Source: Hygrophila difformis
Taxonomy: Eukaryota; Streptophyta; Magnoliopsida; Lamiales; Acanthaceae
Assembly: GCA_030278955.1 (NCBI GenBank)
Contig: JAOANR010000002.1
Coordinates: 21,066,057 to 21,130,056 of the forward strand
Direction of reading: 5' to 3'
DNA: 64,000 nucleotides
The notes under the pieces are model-generated. The model did no database searches and was not told the DNA's origin. It was given only the letters and a program-made list of their open reading frames with translations. Shown piece by piece: positions 44,450 through 57,190 of this stretch. Every line of letters begins with the position of its first letter. The first letter of the stretch is position 1. A program made the position numbers and the translations under genes.

Positions 44450-46837
44450 GTTGCACCTTTTTATTTGTCAGCACCGACCAATTTTTATGTTGTACCTCAT
44501 AAAGAGCTTTCTCCCTTAGTTCTCTGATGTGTTCGGGAAATCCAGGATCCACCTCATTTCCTTTCTCAGTTGTTCCCGTCTGGCCGAATCGCTTGTTTAT
44601 GAATATTGTTTCAAGATTGTCCTCATCTGGCAGGGTCAGTCCTTTATCCAGTCTTTCTTGCGTTATAAACCCTTTGCCTTTCCCCCACAGGTATGTCAAC
44701 TCATGCCATTCGTGCCGAGCCGCATTGATTTCTTCTCTGAATCTGTTCAGCATAGTGGAGTTCCTCTCTGCGTTAATCTCCTCGATTCTTCTCAACTTAT
44801 GGAGCAGGTTGTAACTCAGTTCCCTATGCCTCTGTTTGGCTTGCTTGGTCACCCATCTCTGCTCCTCCCTGCCCATGTTGTCAAACAAGTGCGGATTCCA
44901 AATACAGGGGAAGGCTTCGTGCATCGAGATAGCTCCCTTTTCCAGTATATGGCTCACCTTTAAAGGCTTCTCCACAAACTGCAGTCGTACTTGTGGGTCT
45001 ATTGGCTGATCGGGGATGAGTATGTCAAAGTTTGAGATTGAAATTCCCACTGTTCCATCTTCTAAATGACGTTGCCAGACAGCTGTGTGTATTTGGAATT
45101 TCAGTGTAATCCTTTCCAGATGAACTGCGGGAGTCATTATGGAGTCATTCGGGGCATGATCTGTCATTAACTCCCAAAACTTCAGCATGTGATGGGAGAA
45201 GTCCCTTTCAATGTTTGTCAGTGCAGTTGATCTTTCTGCAGGAGGAATATTCACGTCCAATCCGGGCCTTAGTGTCAATTCAGCTTCGGTGTTCTGGTCC
45301 AATGGGACCTTGTATACGCTTATCAGAGCATCCCTAAGCTTCTTGATCTGGGTTCTGTTCGCAGAGGCTTCTATTGCTGCCTGATGTAGAGTGCAATCAG
45401 GCAGTCCAATTGCTGACTTAATCACTTTCTCGTTCCTGAAAAATATAGAAAGTATTAACTCCAATCAAGTTTTTATGTTTTTGAAAATTGAGTTTCAAAT
45501 TAGAAATCAACATCCTCACATTTTGAGCTTTGCTCGAAATGTGATTTATTTGATTAGTACTTAAAACTTTATTGCAAGACATATGATATTAATTACTTGA
45601 AAATCTAAGTCATTGGACTTGGAGAATTTTAGTGGGCTATTGGGCCCAAAAGGTTTGATTTTTCAATTTTATTAAACAAGCTCGAGGTACTTGTTGAAAT
45701 GGAATGAGATGAAAAAGACGGGATGATTGCTCGAATTTGGAATGTGCAGTGGAGACGTGGCGAAATGGATTTGCTAATCCCGGATTGCTTGGACTGTCTT
45801 TGGACAGTTAAAACATTCAAGAAATTTGCAAACACTATTTTTAATTTTTAAAATGATTGACTTGTTTTATTTAATGAAAAGTGGGATGTGTATGGTCCCA
45901 TTTTGGATTTTTGCAAAGAAGATAGCAGTTTGAGGTGGCAAAAATGCTGCTATTTACTCACACTTTTAGTTCCATTGGGAACCAAAAATACCAAGTCAAT
46001 TTTTATTCTAGCAACTATTTTTGTCTTTTGTGAAAAAGTGATTTCAGGAAAAGGGAATTGGTGCACAGAGACTGCCATAAATATACCAACACTCACATTT
46101 TACAGATTGCCACATATACTGACATAGGGGTGCTAAAACAGAAAGGCACACAACTTAAAACACAGGATCAAGCACACAACTGCTTCATACTCATTATTCT
46201 AGCTAAACACAGAATCAACTATACTAACATGCTCCAAAACTTCAGATTCAACATAGCAGAGCATTCATGCTTCAATCAAGAGTCATCAACAACACCAAAT
46301 TATTCAGAAATAACCAAGTGTTCATCGACTTCCATACATGGTTCAGATTTTTAGGTAACTCAATAATCCTTAAAATTTTGGGGCTAACAGAACACAAGCA
46401 AGACAATCATCCATTAGAGACTAGAGATTAAATTAGCCCCTAAGAATCCTAACAGTCTAGAAAATCCAACAATGGTGGACATGGCCCCTGCCTAGCCCTT
46501 ACTAACGCACCTGCGTTCTCTAATACCCCTGAGTTCAAAATTCCAAATGCCCAACAGATTAAGAACATCCATATACATCCAAATCAACAGAAACAACATC
46601 CCTACTCCTACTCATGCTCGGCCAACACCCAAATCATAGTAAATTTTGAATAAATGCTGCCCACGATAGGATACGCCCAAAATCGAACTCAAAACGAGGA
46701 AAAAGAACACAATATAACCCTATCTACACAAATAGAAATGAAAAGCACAAAAATCACGAAACAGGGGCTGTGCGAATCCGCGAATCAGTGGGGCGGAGGC
46801 CTTACCAGGGCTGGGCTTTGGACGAGGATTCTGCCAT
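44450..46837 (-). pseudogene. Cargo ORF a of element C, 5' part, with a phase-consistent intron
   Basis: Exon 2 (45435 to 44450) reads from NEKVIKSAIGLPDC in an uninterrupted frame of about 330 codons and is cut by insertion B. Just upstream is a 3' splice site, CTATATTTTTCAG|GAACG, at 45436. Exon 1 is proposed at 46837-46806: ATG in a good context (CGCAATGGCAG), ten codons MAESSSKAQP plus two bases, then CCCTG|GTAAGG. Joining the two restores a codon in the exon 2 frame. The intron would be 1370 bp. A TATA-like TATTTAAA lies at 46991-46998. I do not recognise the protein, which is mostly helical and charged. Gene structure is inferred from sites and frame. Confidence 0.6.
45506..45523 (-). 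repeat. Second copy of the PPT-like 18-mer in element C
   Basis: AAATGTGAGGATGTTGAT on the minus strand, inside the proposed intron. On the plus strand it overlaps an inverted repeat CACATTTTGAGC-ttt-GCTCGAAATGTG with one mismatch. Confidence 0.75.
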
Positions 46838-47905
46838 TGCGATTTTGCGAAAAAATGGATGGAGTTTCGCCTGAAATGGTGGTCGGGAAAGTGCGAAGGA
46901 ACACGGTGCTGTTCTTCGGGAATGGCGGTTCCGAGCACGAGAATATTTCGAAAAATTGGAAGTGTAGGGAGGAAGAGGGAGAGGAGGGGGTTTAAATATG
47001 TAATGGGCCGGTCGTGAAACCCTAGCCCATGTCGCGGAACTGGGTTACGCGACCAGGCCCTAGCGACATTAGAGGTGTCGCGAAGCATGGGATCCGGTCG
47101 CGAGGCAGTGCCTCGCGACAGGGGGTATCGTGACCAGGTTGGAAGGAAAATGGGGTTAAGTGCAAATCGTGTCGCGGAATTGAAATCCGGTCGCGAGGCA
47201 GTGCCTCGCGACACGGTGCATCGCGACAGCGACAAGCAGAAGTCAGGGACAAGTGAGACTGTGTCGCGGAGTTGAACCTGGTCGCGAGGCAGTGCTTCGC
47301 GACACGGTGGTCACTCCGCGACACGGATCTCATTGTATGGGGAAACTGTGTCGCGATTCTTCTTCTGGCGTGAGGCAGTGCCTCGCGACATAGAAGAGAT
47401 TCCGCGACACATTATTTTGAATTTTCAAATTTTTAACAGACTGGGCCCGAGTGTGATGTTGGTCCTGAGTCCATTTTATTTGATTTGGGTCTGAATAAAT
47501 TCAATCCAAATAAATTCAAAATATTGGGCTGGAAGTAAAATAATCTACTCGCATAAAATTAGGTTGGATCAGTTCCATTTATCTGTGAAATTTATTCCGG
47601 ATTTTAAATTGCTTTAAATTCCGTGAATATTTTCTTAGACTCATGGAATTAATCCAACCAAGAACCTGGTTTTCCCTGCTATTTTCTGCTCCTTCTTTTT
47701 GATGGTTCCGAATTTCCTGCAAGACAGATAAATACTCAATTGGTCAGGTTTTCTCCTCAAATCAACATCCTCACATTTAGAGTCTTGGTACTCTAAATGT
47801 TTAATTAATTCGAGGGTACTTCTCTGTTCTGAAATAGATGTACTATACTAAACTAATCTATGAGCAATCAGGAGTGTAATTTTCTTAATAAACAACGCTG
47901 CATCC
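46838..47905 (-). other. Element C leader: promoter of ORF a, CG-rich hairpins, PPT-like motif
   Basis: There is no clear gene between the primer site and exon 1. A TATA-like element lies at 46991-46998. The hairpins GTCGCGAGGC-agt-GCCTCGCGAC occur at 47097-47119 and 47190-47212, with variants near 47281 and 47370. A third copy of AAATGTGAGGATGTTGAT (47761-47778) overlaps a perfect stem ACATTTAGAGT-cttggt-ACTCTAAATGT at about 47773-47800. Confidence 0.7.
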
Positions 47906-47923
47906 TCCCCGGCAACGGCGCCA
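47906..47923 (-). promoter_or_regulatory. Athila-type primer binding site of element C
   Basis: Minus strand TGGCGCCGTTGCCGGGGA directly abuts the LTR end TTTCA. Athila elements use this tRNA-complementary motif (reported as Asp-tRNA), so it fixes the orientation of C as minus. Confidence 0.85.
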
Positions 47924-50330
47924 TGAAACTTTTGACAAATTTGCATAACACGAGTATTTTCTAAAGTAGAAATAAGAATTTTAATCCCGGCTTTGATTTT
48001 TATTTAATGAAACCACTTTATGAAGATGGAGTTGGGATTAGGGATATATTTATAGGTTGTCACGTTTTTATTTACTTGTGTTAAGAAAATGTGCCACCGA
48101 AAGCGCACGGAGTCAAAAATTGCAGTAATTTATAGTAAGACCGGATCGTTCACTGGAGGATGTGCGATAGAAGCAGGGCCCACGTCGTTTACTAAGATTT
48201 TCCACTCGGTTACTCGATTCAAGTTTTTCAATGGTTTCTAACAACTACTTGACATAATTTAAACTAGATTATGAAAGAAATTAATATTACACTACGAAGC
48301 AAGTAAATTCTATTCTAAGGAAGCGATAAAGTTATTCTAAGAAAGCAATAAAATATATTCTACGAAAGCGGTAAAAATATACTAAGCTATCTATCACTAA
48401 TCTAGAAAAGCATATTTAAAGTTGAGACAGAAGGGACAGGGAGAAAAGAATAAAGATTGGACAAGATTCAGATGAAACACAATTAAACTTCCATTTTAAT
48501 ACACAGATCTTTGTTTGGGATAATCCTTCAGTTAGCTAACTCTCATGTTTTCTATACCATGTTCCCTTTAACAGACAGGTACTTACAGTAAGAGTTTACA
48601 TGCTCTTAAGAAATCAAAGTCTAAGATACCACAAACTCTTAACTCCCCTCGCAATGCCTTGCGAGGGTATGTTAGTCCCCTGTGGTGGACAAGTAACACC
48701 TAACAAATCATTAGTTGAGTTGCCAAGTACTGCTATCATTCCCCCATGTCACGTCCAACGATTCTAATCAAGCCTGAACTATCACTTAACTATCAGTCCT
48801 AGTAGCAGTTACACAACTCTCAATACAACCGAGTGACCTCTAACGAAAGCATTTAAAAGAAAGCGATAAAGAAAGCGTTTAAAAATCCTATCACTCGGAA
48901 GTTTTTTTGAAAGTCTGACCCTGGTAGTGAAAGACAGCCCCCAGTCAGAATGACCGGGTGTGGATCAAGAATTTCCAACTCTCGGTGAACCGCTCGCAGT
49001 GTTCACTTCCTTTCGGATGGTTATGAGATACAAACTAATGAAACGAACTAATAAATTAGTTCGTTCCGGATGCACTCACCCAGGACTCAAAAATAATGCT
49101 TTGGCAGAGGAGGATAGCAGTTGAAAGAATACTCAACCCTAGCTTAGAAAATAACCAAGGCCCATATGTTGTTCCTCTAGCATTATTCATCACACCTTAT
49201 CTGAGTCCAAGTGGTCTCTGATTCAGTGCCATGTTTAATACAAGATTTCCAACACACAGCAATTTTGGAAAATAATTGATGTTTGAAAATCATTCCCTAA
49301 ACAGGTACTAGACTCTCAATTAAATCACAGATCCTTTTAGTCTAGGTGAGACCAAATCGCTGACTTTGCTTCTAATTTCCCAAAATCAACCCCCAGTAGA
49401 ATATGAATTAGTCATAACTGTGTAATTTATCCCTTACTCAGATCCGGATTTTATAAATGAATTTTTGATGGAAATTTATTGTGAGACGTCTGATTAAGAT
49501 CAAGACTCATGTGTCCAAGGGAAGGATCCCAAAATAATGAGACCACAATATTTACATAATAATATCATGCATAATTTTATAAGGGGGTGTAAAATTAAAT
49601 TAACCCAAAATATAAGGTGGGTTTAGACAGAATGTGAAACACAGAGATGAAATAGCCGGCAATAAGAAGAATTTTGGCTAAAGAAATGACAAAATAATTA
49701 GGGTTAATTGGATTGCAGTTATCTGTGGTCCAGTTCCCTAATCATTAAGGTGAGATGATTTTAAACAGCAGAAGACCTTAAACGACAGTGATCGCTATCA
49801 TCAAGACTTCTACTATCTGGGAAATGAGAGAAAAACCTACATATTTTCTCACTGTAGTACTATTCAGACAATGTTGATCGACACTATTGGATAATATTAC
49901 AGCTCAAAATTCAGGTTTGAAAATAAGATAAAGAAAAGGAAACTGTATCCGGATAGGAGTCAGCTGAGCAGCTATTATAATCCCGGATGGACGAACCGCC
50001 AAGGCTTCCATCGACCACTATCCGAACCATGCAAAATAACATCTAGTAATTAATATACAGACCACGACACGGAAAAGAAAAAATAAATAATTAATTACTC
50101 TTTAGTCTGTGTGGGAATACCCGCCAACATTAGTCTGTTATATCTCTTACTAGCTGTTTCACACAACACGGAAAAGAAAAAATAAATAAAGAACATATTT
50201 TTGGGTCATCTTGCATGAGAGACATTGGTTTCTCATGCAAGGACATGGAAATGGTTCTATGATTACTCTTTATGTCTAAATAATCACTCATTCCATAATT
50301 AATTAATTACAGTCCGGATTATATACTTAG

Positions 50331-52980
50331 TGTAACACCCCGGTTTTTGGTCACCCAGGTCGGGATGTCACCGCCACACCTCTCTAGCAAGACACGGTTT
50401 CTCCGAGCTCACTAAAGAGATGCAAGGCTATGGTTTTTCAGGATTTAAAATATTCAAACAGCCCATTCATATATAATTCGAAAATAGTACATCAAAGTTG
50501 CAGCGGAAAATAATAATTACATATGTATAATGCGGCGGAATTTAAATATAGCCAACACAGCCAGAATACGGGTTAAACAGGCCCGTTCATGCAAGATCTA
50601 GTCTAATACAATAATTCAAAATAATATATCTTCCCAAAATTCCCATGTATGCATATGACGATGCATAATTCTCAACTCTGCAAGAAAAAGAAATAAAAAT
50701 ATGGTTTTGGTCAGCACTACGTGCTGAGTAAGTTAACACGTACAAGATTATGAGGTTTCAAAGCCTTTAATTAATTTAATGAAAACATGTGCATAATTTA
50801 AATAATTCATGTAATCTCATAATTTAGAAATACGGATTCATAAGATCATCATATAGCTTGAAACGTGATTAAATAAGTGGCCATAAATCTAACAGCACAA
50901 TTTATTACAGATTTAATTTGGAATTCTCGCAACTCCTCGTTTCATATCTTTTACAGATCACCACCGCTAGGGCTCTTATGTCCGCCAGCCTTACGCCTGG
51001 GCTCTTATGTCCACAGGTATCATGGTCGATCTTCTAATTAGAGTTAATCCGTCCGCTAGCCATACGATCACTGTTTCGCTAGGGCTCTTACGTCAACCTA
51101 GACATACACTTGGGCTCTTATGTCCCAAGCCGCAGAGAACATTGACAGTATCTAGCTTAGTCATAACCCGCAATATTTTAATCTTCTCGTTTCATGTATC
51201 GTATGTCAAAGTATTTCTATTCGTTTCAACCTCAAAGGCTAATTCCACCGTTTCAACAAGATTTCAAAATTTCGTTTGGTAAATCACAGTTTACTCTAAA
51301 ATTCGTTAAAAATCAGATTTAATTTCAAAAATTCCAAAATTTCAGGACTGACTCCAAAACGTCGAGATCTACAACTTTCGTGTTTTAACTTTTTCGATCC
51401 GAGATACCGAAATAGGTCAGAAACACTAATTTTTACAGAAGTACTGTTCTGTCCGAATTTCATATAACTCAGTTTAAAGATTTCGAATTCTACCATAGCA
51501 ATTCAACTCCAAATTTAATGAAATTTTTCAGAGATCATCTTAAGACAGTTATCTACAACTTTCATGTTCGGCTAAAGATCTAATTCGGCCTAGAACCATA
51601 GTCAAAAACGTCAACATGTTCGCACCTATGTTCTGTCCAGTTTCAAGATTCGATTTAAAACCAGTTCGGTTCGGAGTGGATTTCATATATCAAATCATCA
51701 TGAAAAATTCTGAAATTTCACGGAGGTGTTCTTAACATATAGATCTACAACTCCTATGTTCAACGCCAAGCCTAGATCGGTCTAGAGCTAAGGTAGAAAT
51801 CACCAACAAGTTCGAATAAGGAATCTATCATCGTTTCAAGATCTAAATCTAACGCAGGCTCGTTTACGATCAGTTTCGGATATCAAAACACGATGAAAAA
51901 TTATGAAATTTTTACAGGAGCTAGATCAGTGTCTTAGGAATGTTTTTCGTGTTTTAAGTTTTCTCGTTTGAACGCTTTTAAGGGGTTCGAATAAATTCAA
52001 CAAAAACGCTGCGCCGGTGTAGACAGATTTTAGATAGGGTTCCATTACATTTATATGTTCGAATCTTTTAACAACCCAAAACCAAAGTAAGCGTTAACTT
52101 ACAGATTGTTGAGTGTCCGGGATCGTCGATTCGGAGGCGTGGCTTCCCGTCCTCCGTTTATCCTCTCCGTTTGTCGGGTTCTTCGCTCTCGATTCGAATC
52201 GGGGGTTTGGAATAGAAAAAGATCGAATTTAGGATTCGTTTTTGAATCACATATGGAAAAGAATGGATCAAGGCTTACCACAGCGACGGGGGTCTCCAAA
52301 TTTCGTCCAAGTCAGTTCCTCCTCTCGGTGTTGTGCCTCCGACGGCTCCGGAATTAGGGTTTCGACGTATAGAAAGATTTCGTAGGGTTTCGAATGTATT
52401 CGGAGCTCTTAGGAGGTCTTATTTATAGATATCTAAGACCTAGGGCGTCCAAAATCTGACCCCAAGGGTCTTGGGTCGAGAGATGTTCAACCGAAAGTCG
52501 AAAAATCCGCGTTCGGGCGAGAAAATCTCGCTTGGTTTGTTGCTGCCAGAGTGGCGCGGTCGTGGCGCGGTCTTAGGCCATCAACCGCGCGGCCAGCGCG
52601 CCACTCACGCCTGGACTCCGGTCCGGGCGGGTCGTGCGATCCGTCGCGCTTTTCCTCCTCTCTTTCGGACTTCTATCCCTCTATGTTCCCCGATTCCGAT
52701 TTCCGGGGTATCTTCGGGCTCTCATTTCCTATCTTAATTTTATTCGGACCTAAATTTATATTTGGACTCGAGTTATTGAGTCTATCGGTGTCGGGTCCCC
52801 GTGTACCCATTCATTCGATTAAATTATCTTCGGCTTCTCGGGTTTTCGGAATTTTGTTTTCTTTTTAATTTAAATTTCATTTCTCATCTTCTATGATTCT
52901 TTATTCATTTATCATGTTTATTATATTTATTTATTTATTTTATTTATTTATTTTATGTTGCAAAATTCTCGGGTATTACA
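50331..52980 (-). repeat. Element F LTR (3' in element orientation)
   Basis: TATA box TATAAATA (minus) at 52420-52427, donor GTAAGTTAAC (plus 52093-52102), GTTAACTTAC (plus 50728-50737), hairpin TCAGCAC/GTGCTGA and acceptor AG at 50678-50679 after TTTTTCTTGC. GC-rich block near 52555-52640. Confidence 0.93.
50960..51150 (-). repeat. Hairpin array in F LTR
   Basis: Four units share GGGCTCTTATGTCC (one has TTACGTCA). Flanks pair as CCTG/CAGG, CTAGG/CCTAG and CTTGGG/CCCAAG; the first unit (GCTAGG/GCCAGC) is imperfect. The second LTR repeats them at about 54525-54716. Confidence 0.82.
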
Positions 52981-53896
52981 GTCTACCCTCCTTAAGAATC
53001 AACTTCGTCCTCGAAGTTGTGTTTCGGCTTTTCTCGTGCTAAAGTCTTTTTGTTTGTTTTATTATTTTGTGACTGAACTTAGAATTAAAACTTCTAAGCT
53101 GCCTACGTACCCGGTGAAGGGATCAAGCCATAACGTAGTTCAAAACAATTTGAATTTGCTTATTTATGATTTGGGATACATGATATCGAGTCGAACTCCA
53201 AAAATAAATAACTACGGGGTATCACATCCTCTCCCTCTTAGGACTTCAGTTATGTCCCCATAACTGCCTATTCATTATTCTCAAGAAGGTTCGGGTCAAG
53301 GTTTAAATGAGTCGTGCGTTTGAAATGGATTTGTTGTTTGGGAATCCAACAAAATTTTTGGAATAGAGAGTGTTTTAATAAAGACTTGATTTTTGTTGTT
53401 CCACATAAGAAAATTTTCTAATTCGCACAAGGGTATGAATGGCTAAGGCCGAGGATTGTTATGCTTAGGCGTGCGCTTAGATGAACGCGGTCTAGAACTA
53501 AGGCAACATCAGTCTCTAGTGAGCGTTTCTAATGTGATGTCAAGCGTCTAAGTTATCTAGTGCAAGCAAAAGATCTAAGTTAATTATTCGCCAAGATTCT
53601 AAGTTCAATTTCGCCAAGACGCTAAGTTAAAGTTCGCCAAGATTCTAAGTTTTCTAAACAAAGGAAATGCAATATGCACATGCAATGATGATTTCCCCCC
53701 CAAAAATAATTTATGCACTATATATATTTTTTTTCCCATGGGTTTTAAAATAAAAATTTCTCCATGGAAATAATACTTTAAAATTTAAAACAATAGTCAA
53801 AATATTAATAGTACTTTAAAAATAATAATGGTTTAAAAATAATAGTTTAAAAATAAGAACAATAGTTTAAAAATATTCCGGGCTCTGATACCACTT
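52981..53896 (-). other. Element F interior, non-coding
   Basis: Starts with the polypurine tract and the hairpin CAACTTCG/CGAAGTTG. The relic pol end VMGT-stop is near 53246-53265 and the relic upstream PPT is beside it. A short tandem repeat CGCCAAGATTCTAAGTT lies at 53588-53660. A single primer site ends the interior. Confidence 0.85.
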
Positions 53897-56545
53897 TGTA
53901 ACACCCCGGTTTTTGGTCACCCAGGTCGGGATGTCACCGCCACACCTCTCTAGCAAGACACGGTTTCTCCGAGCTCACTAAAGAGATGCAAGGCTATGGT
54001 TTTTCAGGATTTAAAATATTCAAACAGCCCATTCATATATAATTCGAAAATAGTACATCAAAGTTGCAGCGGAAAATAATAATTACATATGTATAATGCG
54101 GCGGAATTTAAATATAGCCAACACAGCCAGAATACGGGTTAAACAGGCCCGTTCATGCAAGATCTAGTCTAATACAATAATTCAAAATAATATATCTTCC
54201 CAAAATTCCCATGTATGCATATGACGATGCATAATTCTCAACTCTGCAAGAAAAAGAAATAAAAATATGGTTTTGGTCAGCACTACGTGCTGAGTAAGTT
54301 AACACGTACAAGATTATGAGGTTTCAAAGCCTTTAATTAATTTAATGAAAACATGTGCATAATTTAAATAATTCATGTAATCTCATAATTTAGAAATACG
54401 GATTCATAAGATCATCATATAGCTTGAAACGTGATTAAATAAGTGGCCATAAATCTAACAGCACAATTTATTACAGATTTAATTTGGAATTCTCGCAACT
54501 CCTCGTTTCATATCTTTTACAGATCACCACCGCTAGGGCTCTTATGTCCGCCAGCCTTACGCCTGGGCTCTTATGTCCACAGGTATCATGGTCGATCTTC
54601 TAATTAGAGTTAATCCGTCCGCTAGCCATACGATCACTGTTTCGCTAGGGCTCTTACGTCAACCTAGACATACACTTGGGCTCTTATGTCCCAAGCCGCA
54701 GAGAACATTGACAGTATCTAGCTTAGTCATAACCCGCAATATTTTAATCTTCTCGTTTCATGTATCGTATGTCAAAGTATTTCTATTCGTTTCAACCTCA
54801 AAGGCTAATTCCACCGTTTCAACAAGATTTCAAAATTTCGTTTGGTAAATCACAGTTTACTCTAAAATTCGTTAAAAATCAGATTTAATTTCAAAAATTC
54901 CAAAATTTCAGGACTGATTCCAAAACGTCGAGATCTACAACTTTCGTGTTTTAACTTTTTCGATCCGAGATACCGAAATAGGTCAAAAACACTAATTTTT
55001 ACAGAAGTACTGTTCTGTCCGAATTTCATATAACTCAGTTTAAAGATTTCGAATTCTACCATAGCAATTCAACTCCAAATTTAATGAAATTTTTCAGAGA
55101 TCATCTTAAGACAGTTATCTACAACTTTCATGTTCGGCTAAAGATCTAATTCGGCCTAGAACCATAGTCAAAAACGTCAACAAGTTCGCACCTATGTTCT
55201 GTCCAGTTTCAAGATTCGATTTAAAACCAGTTCGGTTCGGAGTGGATTTCATATATCAAATCATCATGAAAAATTCTGAAATTTCACGGAGGTGTTCTTA
55301 ACATATAGATCTACAACTCCTATGTTCAACGCCAAGCCTAGATCGGTCTAGAGCTAAGGTAGAAATCTCCAACAAGTTCGAATAAGGAATCTATCATCGT
55401 TTCAAGATCTAAATCTAACGCAGGCTCGTTTACGATCAGTTTCGGATATCAAAACACGATGAAAAATTATGAAATTTTTACAGGAGCTAGATCAGTGTCT
55501 TAGGAATGTTTTTCGTGTTTTAAGTTTTCTCGTTTGAACGCTTTAAGGGGTTCGAATAAATTCAACAAAAACGCTGCGCCGGTGTAGACAGATTTTAGAT
55601 AGGGTTCCATTACATTTATATGTTCGAATCTTTTAACAACCCAAAACCAAAGTAAGCGTTAACTTACAGATTGTTGAGTGTCCGGGATCGTCGATTCGGA
55701 GGCGTGGCTTCCCGTCCTCCGTTTATCCTCTCCGTTTGTCGGGTTCTTCGCTCTCGATTCGAATCGGGGGTTTGGAATAGAAAAAGATCGAATTTAGGAT
55801 TCGTTTTTGAATCACATATGGAAAAGAATGGATCAAGGCTTACCACAGCGACGGGGGTCTCCAAATTTCGTCCAAGTCAGTTCCTCCTCTCGGTGTTGTG
55901 CCTCCGACGGCTCCGGAATTAGGGTTTCGACGTATAGAAAGATTTCGTAGGGTTTCGAATGTATTCGGAGCTCTTAGGAGGTCTTATTTATAGATATCTA
56001 AGACCTAGGGCGTCCAAAATCTGACCCCAAGGGTCTTGGGTCGAGAGATGTTCAACCGAAAGTCGAAAAATCCGCGTTCGGGCGAGAAAATCTCGCTTGG
56101 TTTGTTGCTGCCAGAGTGGCGCGGTCGTGGCGCGGTCTTAGGCCATCAACCGCGCGGCCAGCGCGCCACTCACGCCTGGACTCCGGTCCGGGCGGGTCGT
56201 GCGATCCGTCGCGCTTTTCCTCCTCTCTTTCGGACTTCTATCCCTCTATGTTCCCCGATTCCGATTTCCGGGGTATCTTCGGGCTCTCATTTCCTATCTT
56301 AATTTTATTCGGACCTAAATTTATATTTGGACTCGAGTTATTGAGTCTATCGGTGTCGGGTCCCCGTGTACCCATTCATTCGATTAAATTATCTTCGGCT
56401 TCTCGGGTTTTCGGAATTTTGTTTTCTTTTTAATTTAAATTTCATTTCTCATCTTCTATGATTCTTTATTCATTTATCATGTTTATTATATTTATTTATT
56501 TATTTTATTTATTTATTTTATGTTGCAAAATTCTCGGGTATTACA
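53897..56545 (-). repeat. Element F LTR (5' in element orientation)
   Basis: 2649 bp, almost identical to 50331-52980. Confidence 0.94.
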
Positions 56546-56744
56546 CTTAGATCATTAGAGTTCAATCATGTGTAGAATAATCTTTTAATGAGGAATTGAA
56601 CAAAGTTCTTTATATCAAATTAATCATGGGTTGAGATCATTAGATTTCAACCTCAAAATGTCAATACAAAGGTTCAATTAATTAATGGGGAGAGATGGAG
56701 AATGAAAATTTGGCAAGAAGGTGCCATGCATGTCATGAGACAGA

Positions 56745-57190
56745 GTTTGTGTCGTGAACCGTGGGTCCACGACAGGGGGATCACGACAGAGAGGTGGGAA
56801 ATAAGAGAAATTGGACATTTTGAAAATTAGGGTTTGTTGTGTCGCTAGACAAAAATACGTGTCGCTAGGCGTGACCTCGCGACAAGGGTCTAGCAACACA
56901 AGGTTTGAAAATTCAACAAGGGCATAATTCCTGGTCGCGGAACAAGGGCTGTGTCGCGGACCGTGGGTCCGCGACAGGGGTTTCGCGACAGAGCCCTTGC
57001 AGAATAAAATTGCAAGCATTTGTGTCCTCGGTCGCTAATCAAGGTTGTGTCGCGAACCGTGGGTTCGCGACAGGATTGCCTCGCGACCGAGGGTTTTAAA
57101 AGTTATCAACAAGTGTTCTTTGGCACTCATGTCACTAAACTGCCCTCATGTCGCTAGACGTGGTCTCGCGACAGGAAGTGGCTAGTGACA
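56745..57190. repeat. CG-rich covarying hairpins in C 5' LTR
   Basis: Counterparts of 21189-21610: GTCGCGGACC-gtg-GGTCCGCGAC and GTCGCGAACC-gtg-GGTTCGCGAC are unchanged, while sequence between the units has some differences. The stems are therefore kept in both LTRs. Confidence 0.85.

Larger units (their letters stand above)
50331..56545 (-). mobile_element. Element F: very young non-autonomous gypsy derivative
   Basis: LTRs 50331-52980 and 53897-56545 flank a 916-bp non-coding interior. Target duplication CTTAG is at 50326-50330 and 56546-56550; the empty site is seen in the other LTR of C (20984-20988). By eye the LTRs differ by four substitutions and one single-base indel over 2.65 kb. 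It is minus: primer-site complement GGGCTCTGATACCAC next to 53897 and polypurine tract next to 52980. Confidence 0.94.

Noticed and set aside
46720..47235. Minus-strand frame upstream of ORF a as part of its protein
   Set aside because: It runs through the CG-rich hairpins and the TATA-like region and does not match the phase-consistent first exon.
51007..51282. Small ORFs inside LTRs (for example 51007-51282, 52551-52868, 29884-30204, 42829-43080)
   Set aside because: They recur only because the LTRs are repeated, lie in untranslated LTR parts, and show no domain or codon bias.
53897..56545. F LTR pair as an assembly duplication
   Set aside because: A perfect 5-bp target duplication, an empty site in the sister C LTR, primer and polypurine sites in the right places and a few real differences support a true insertion.
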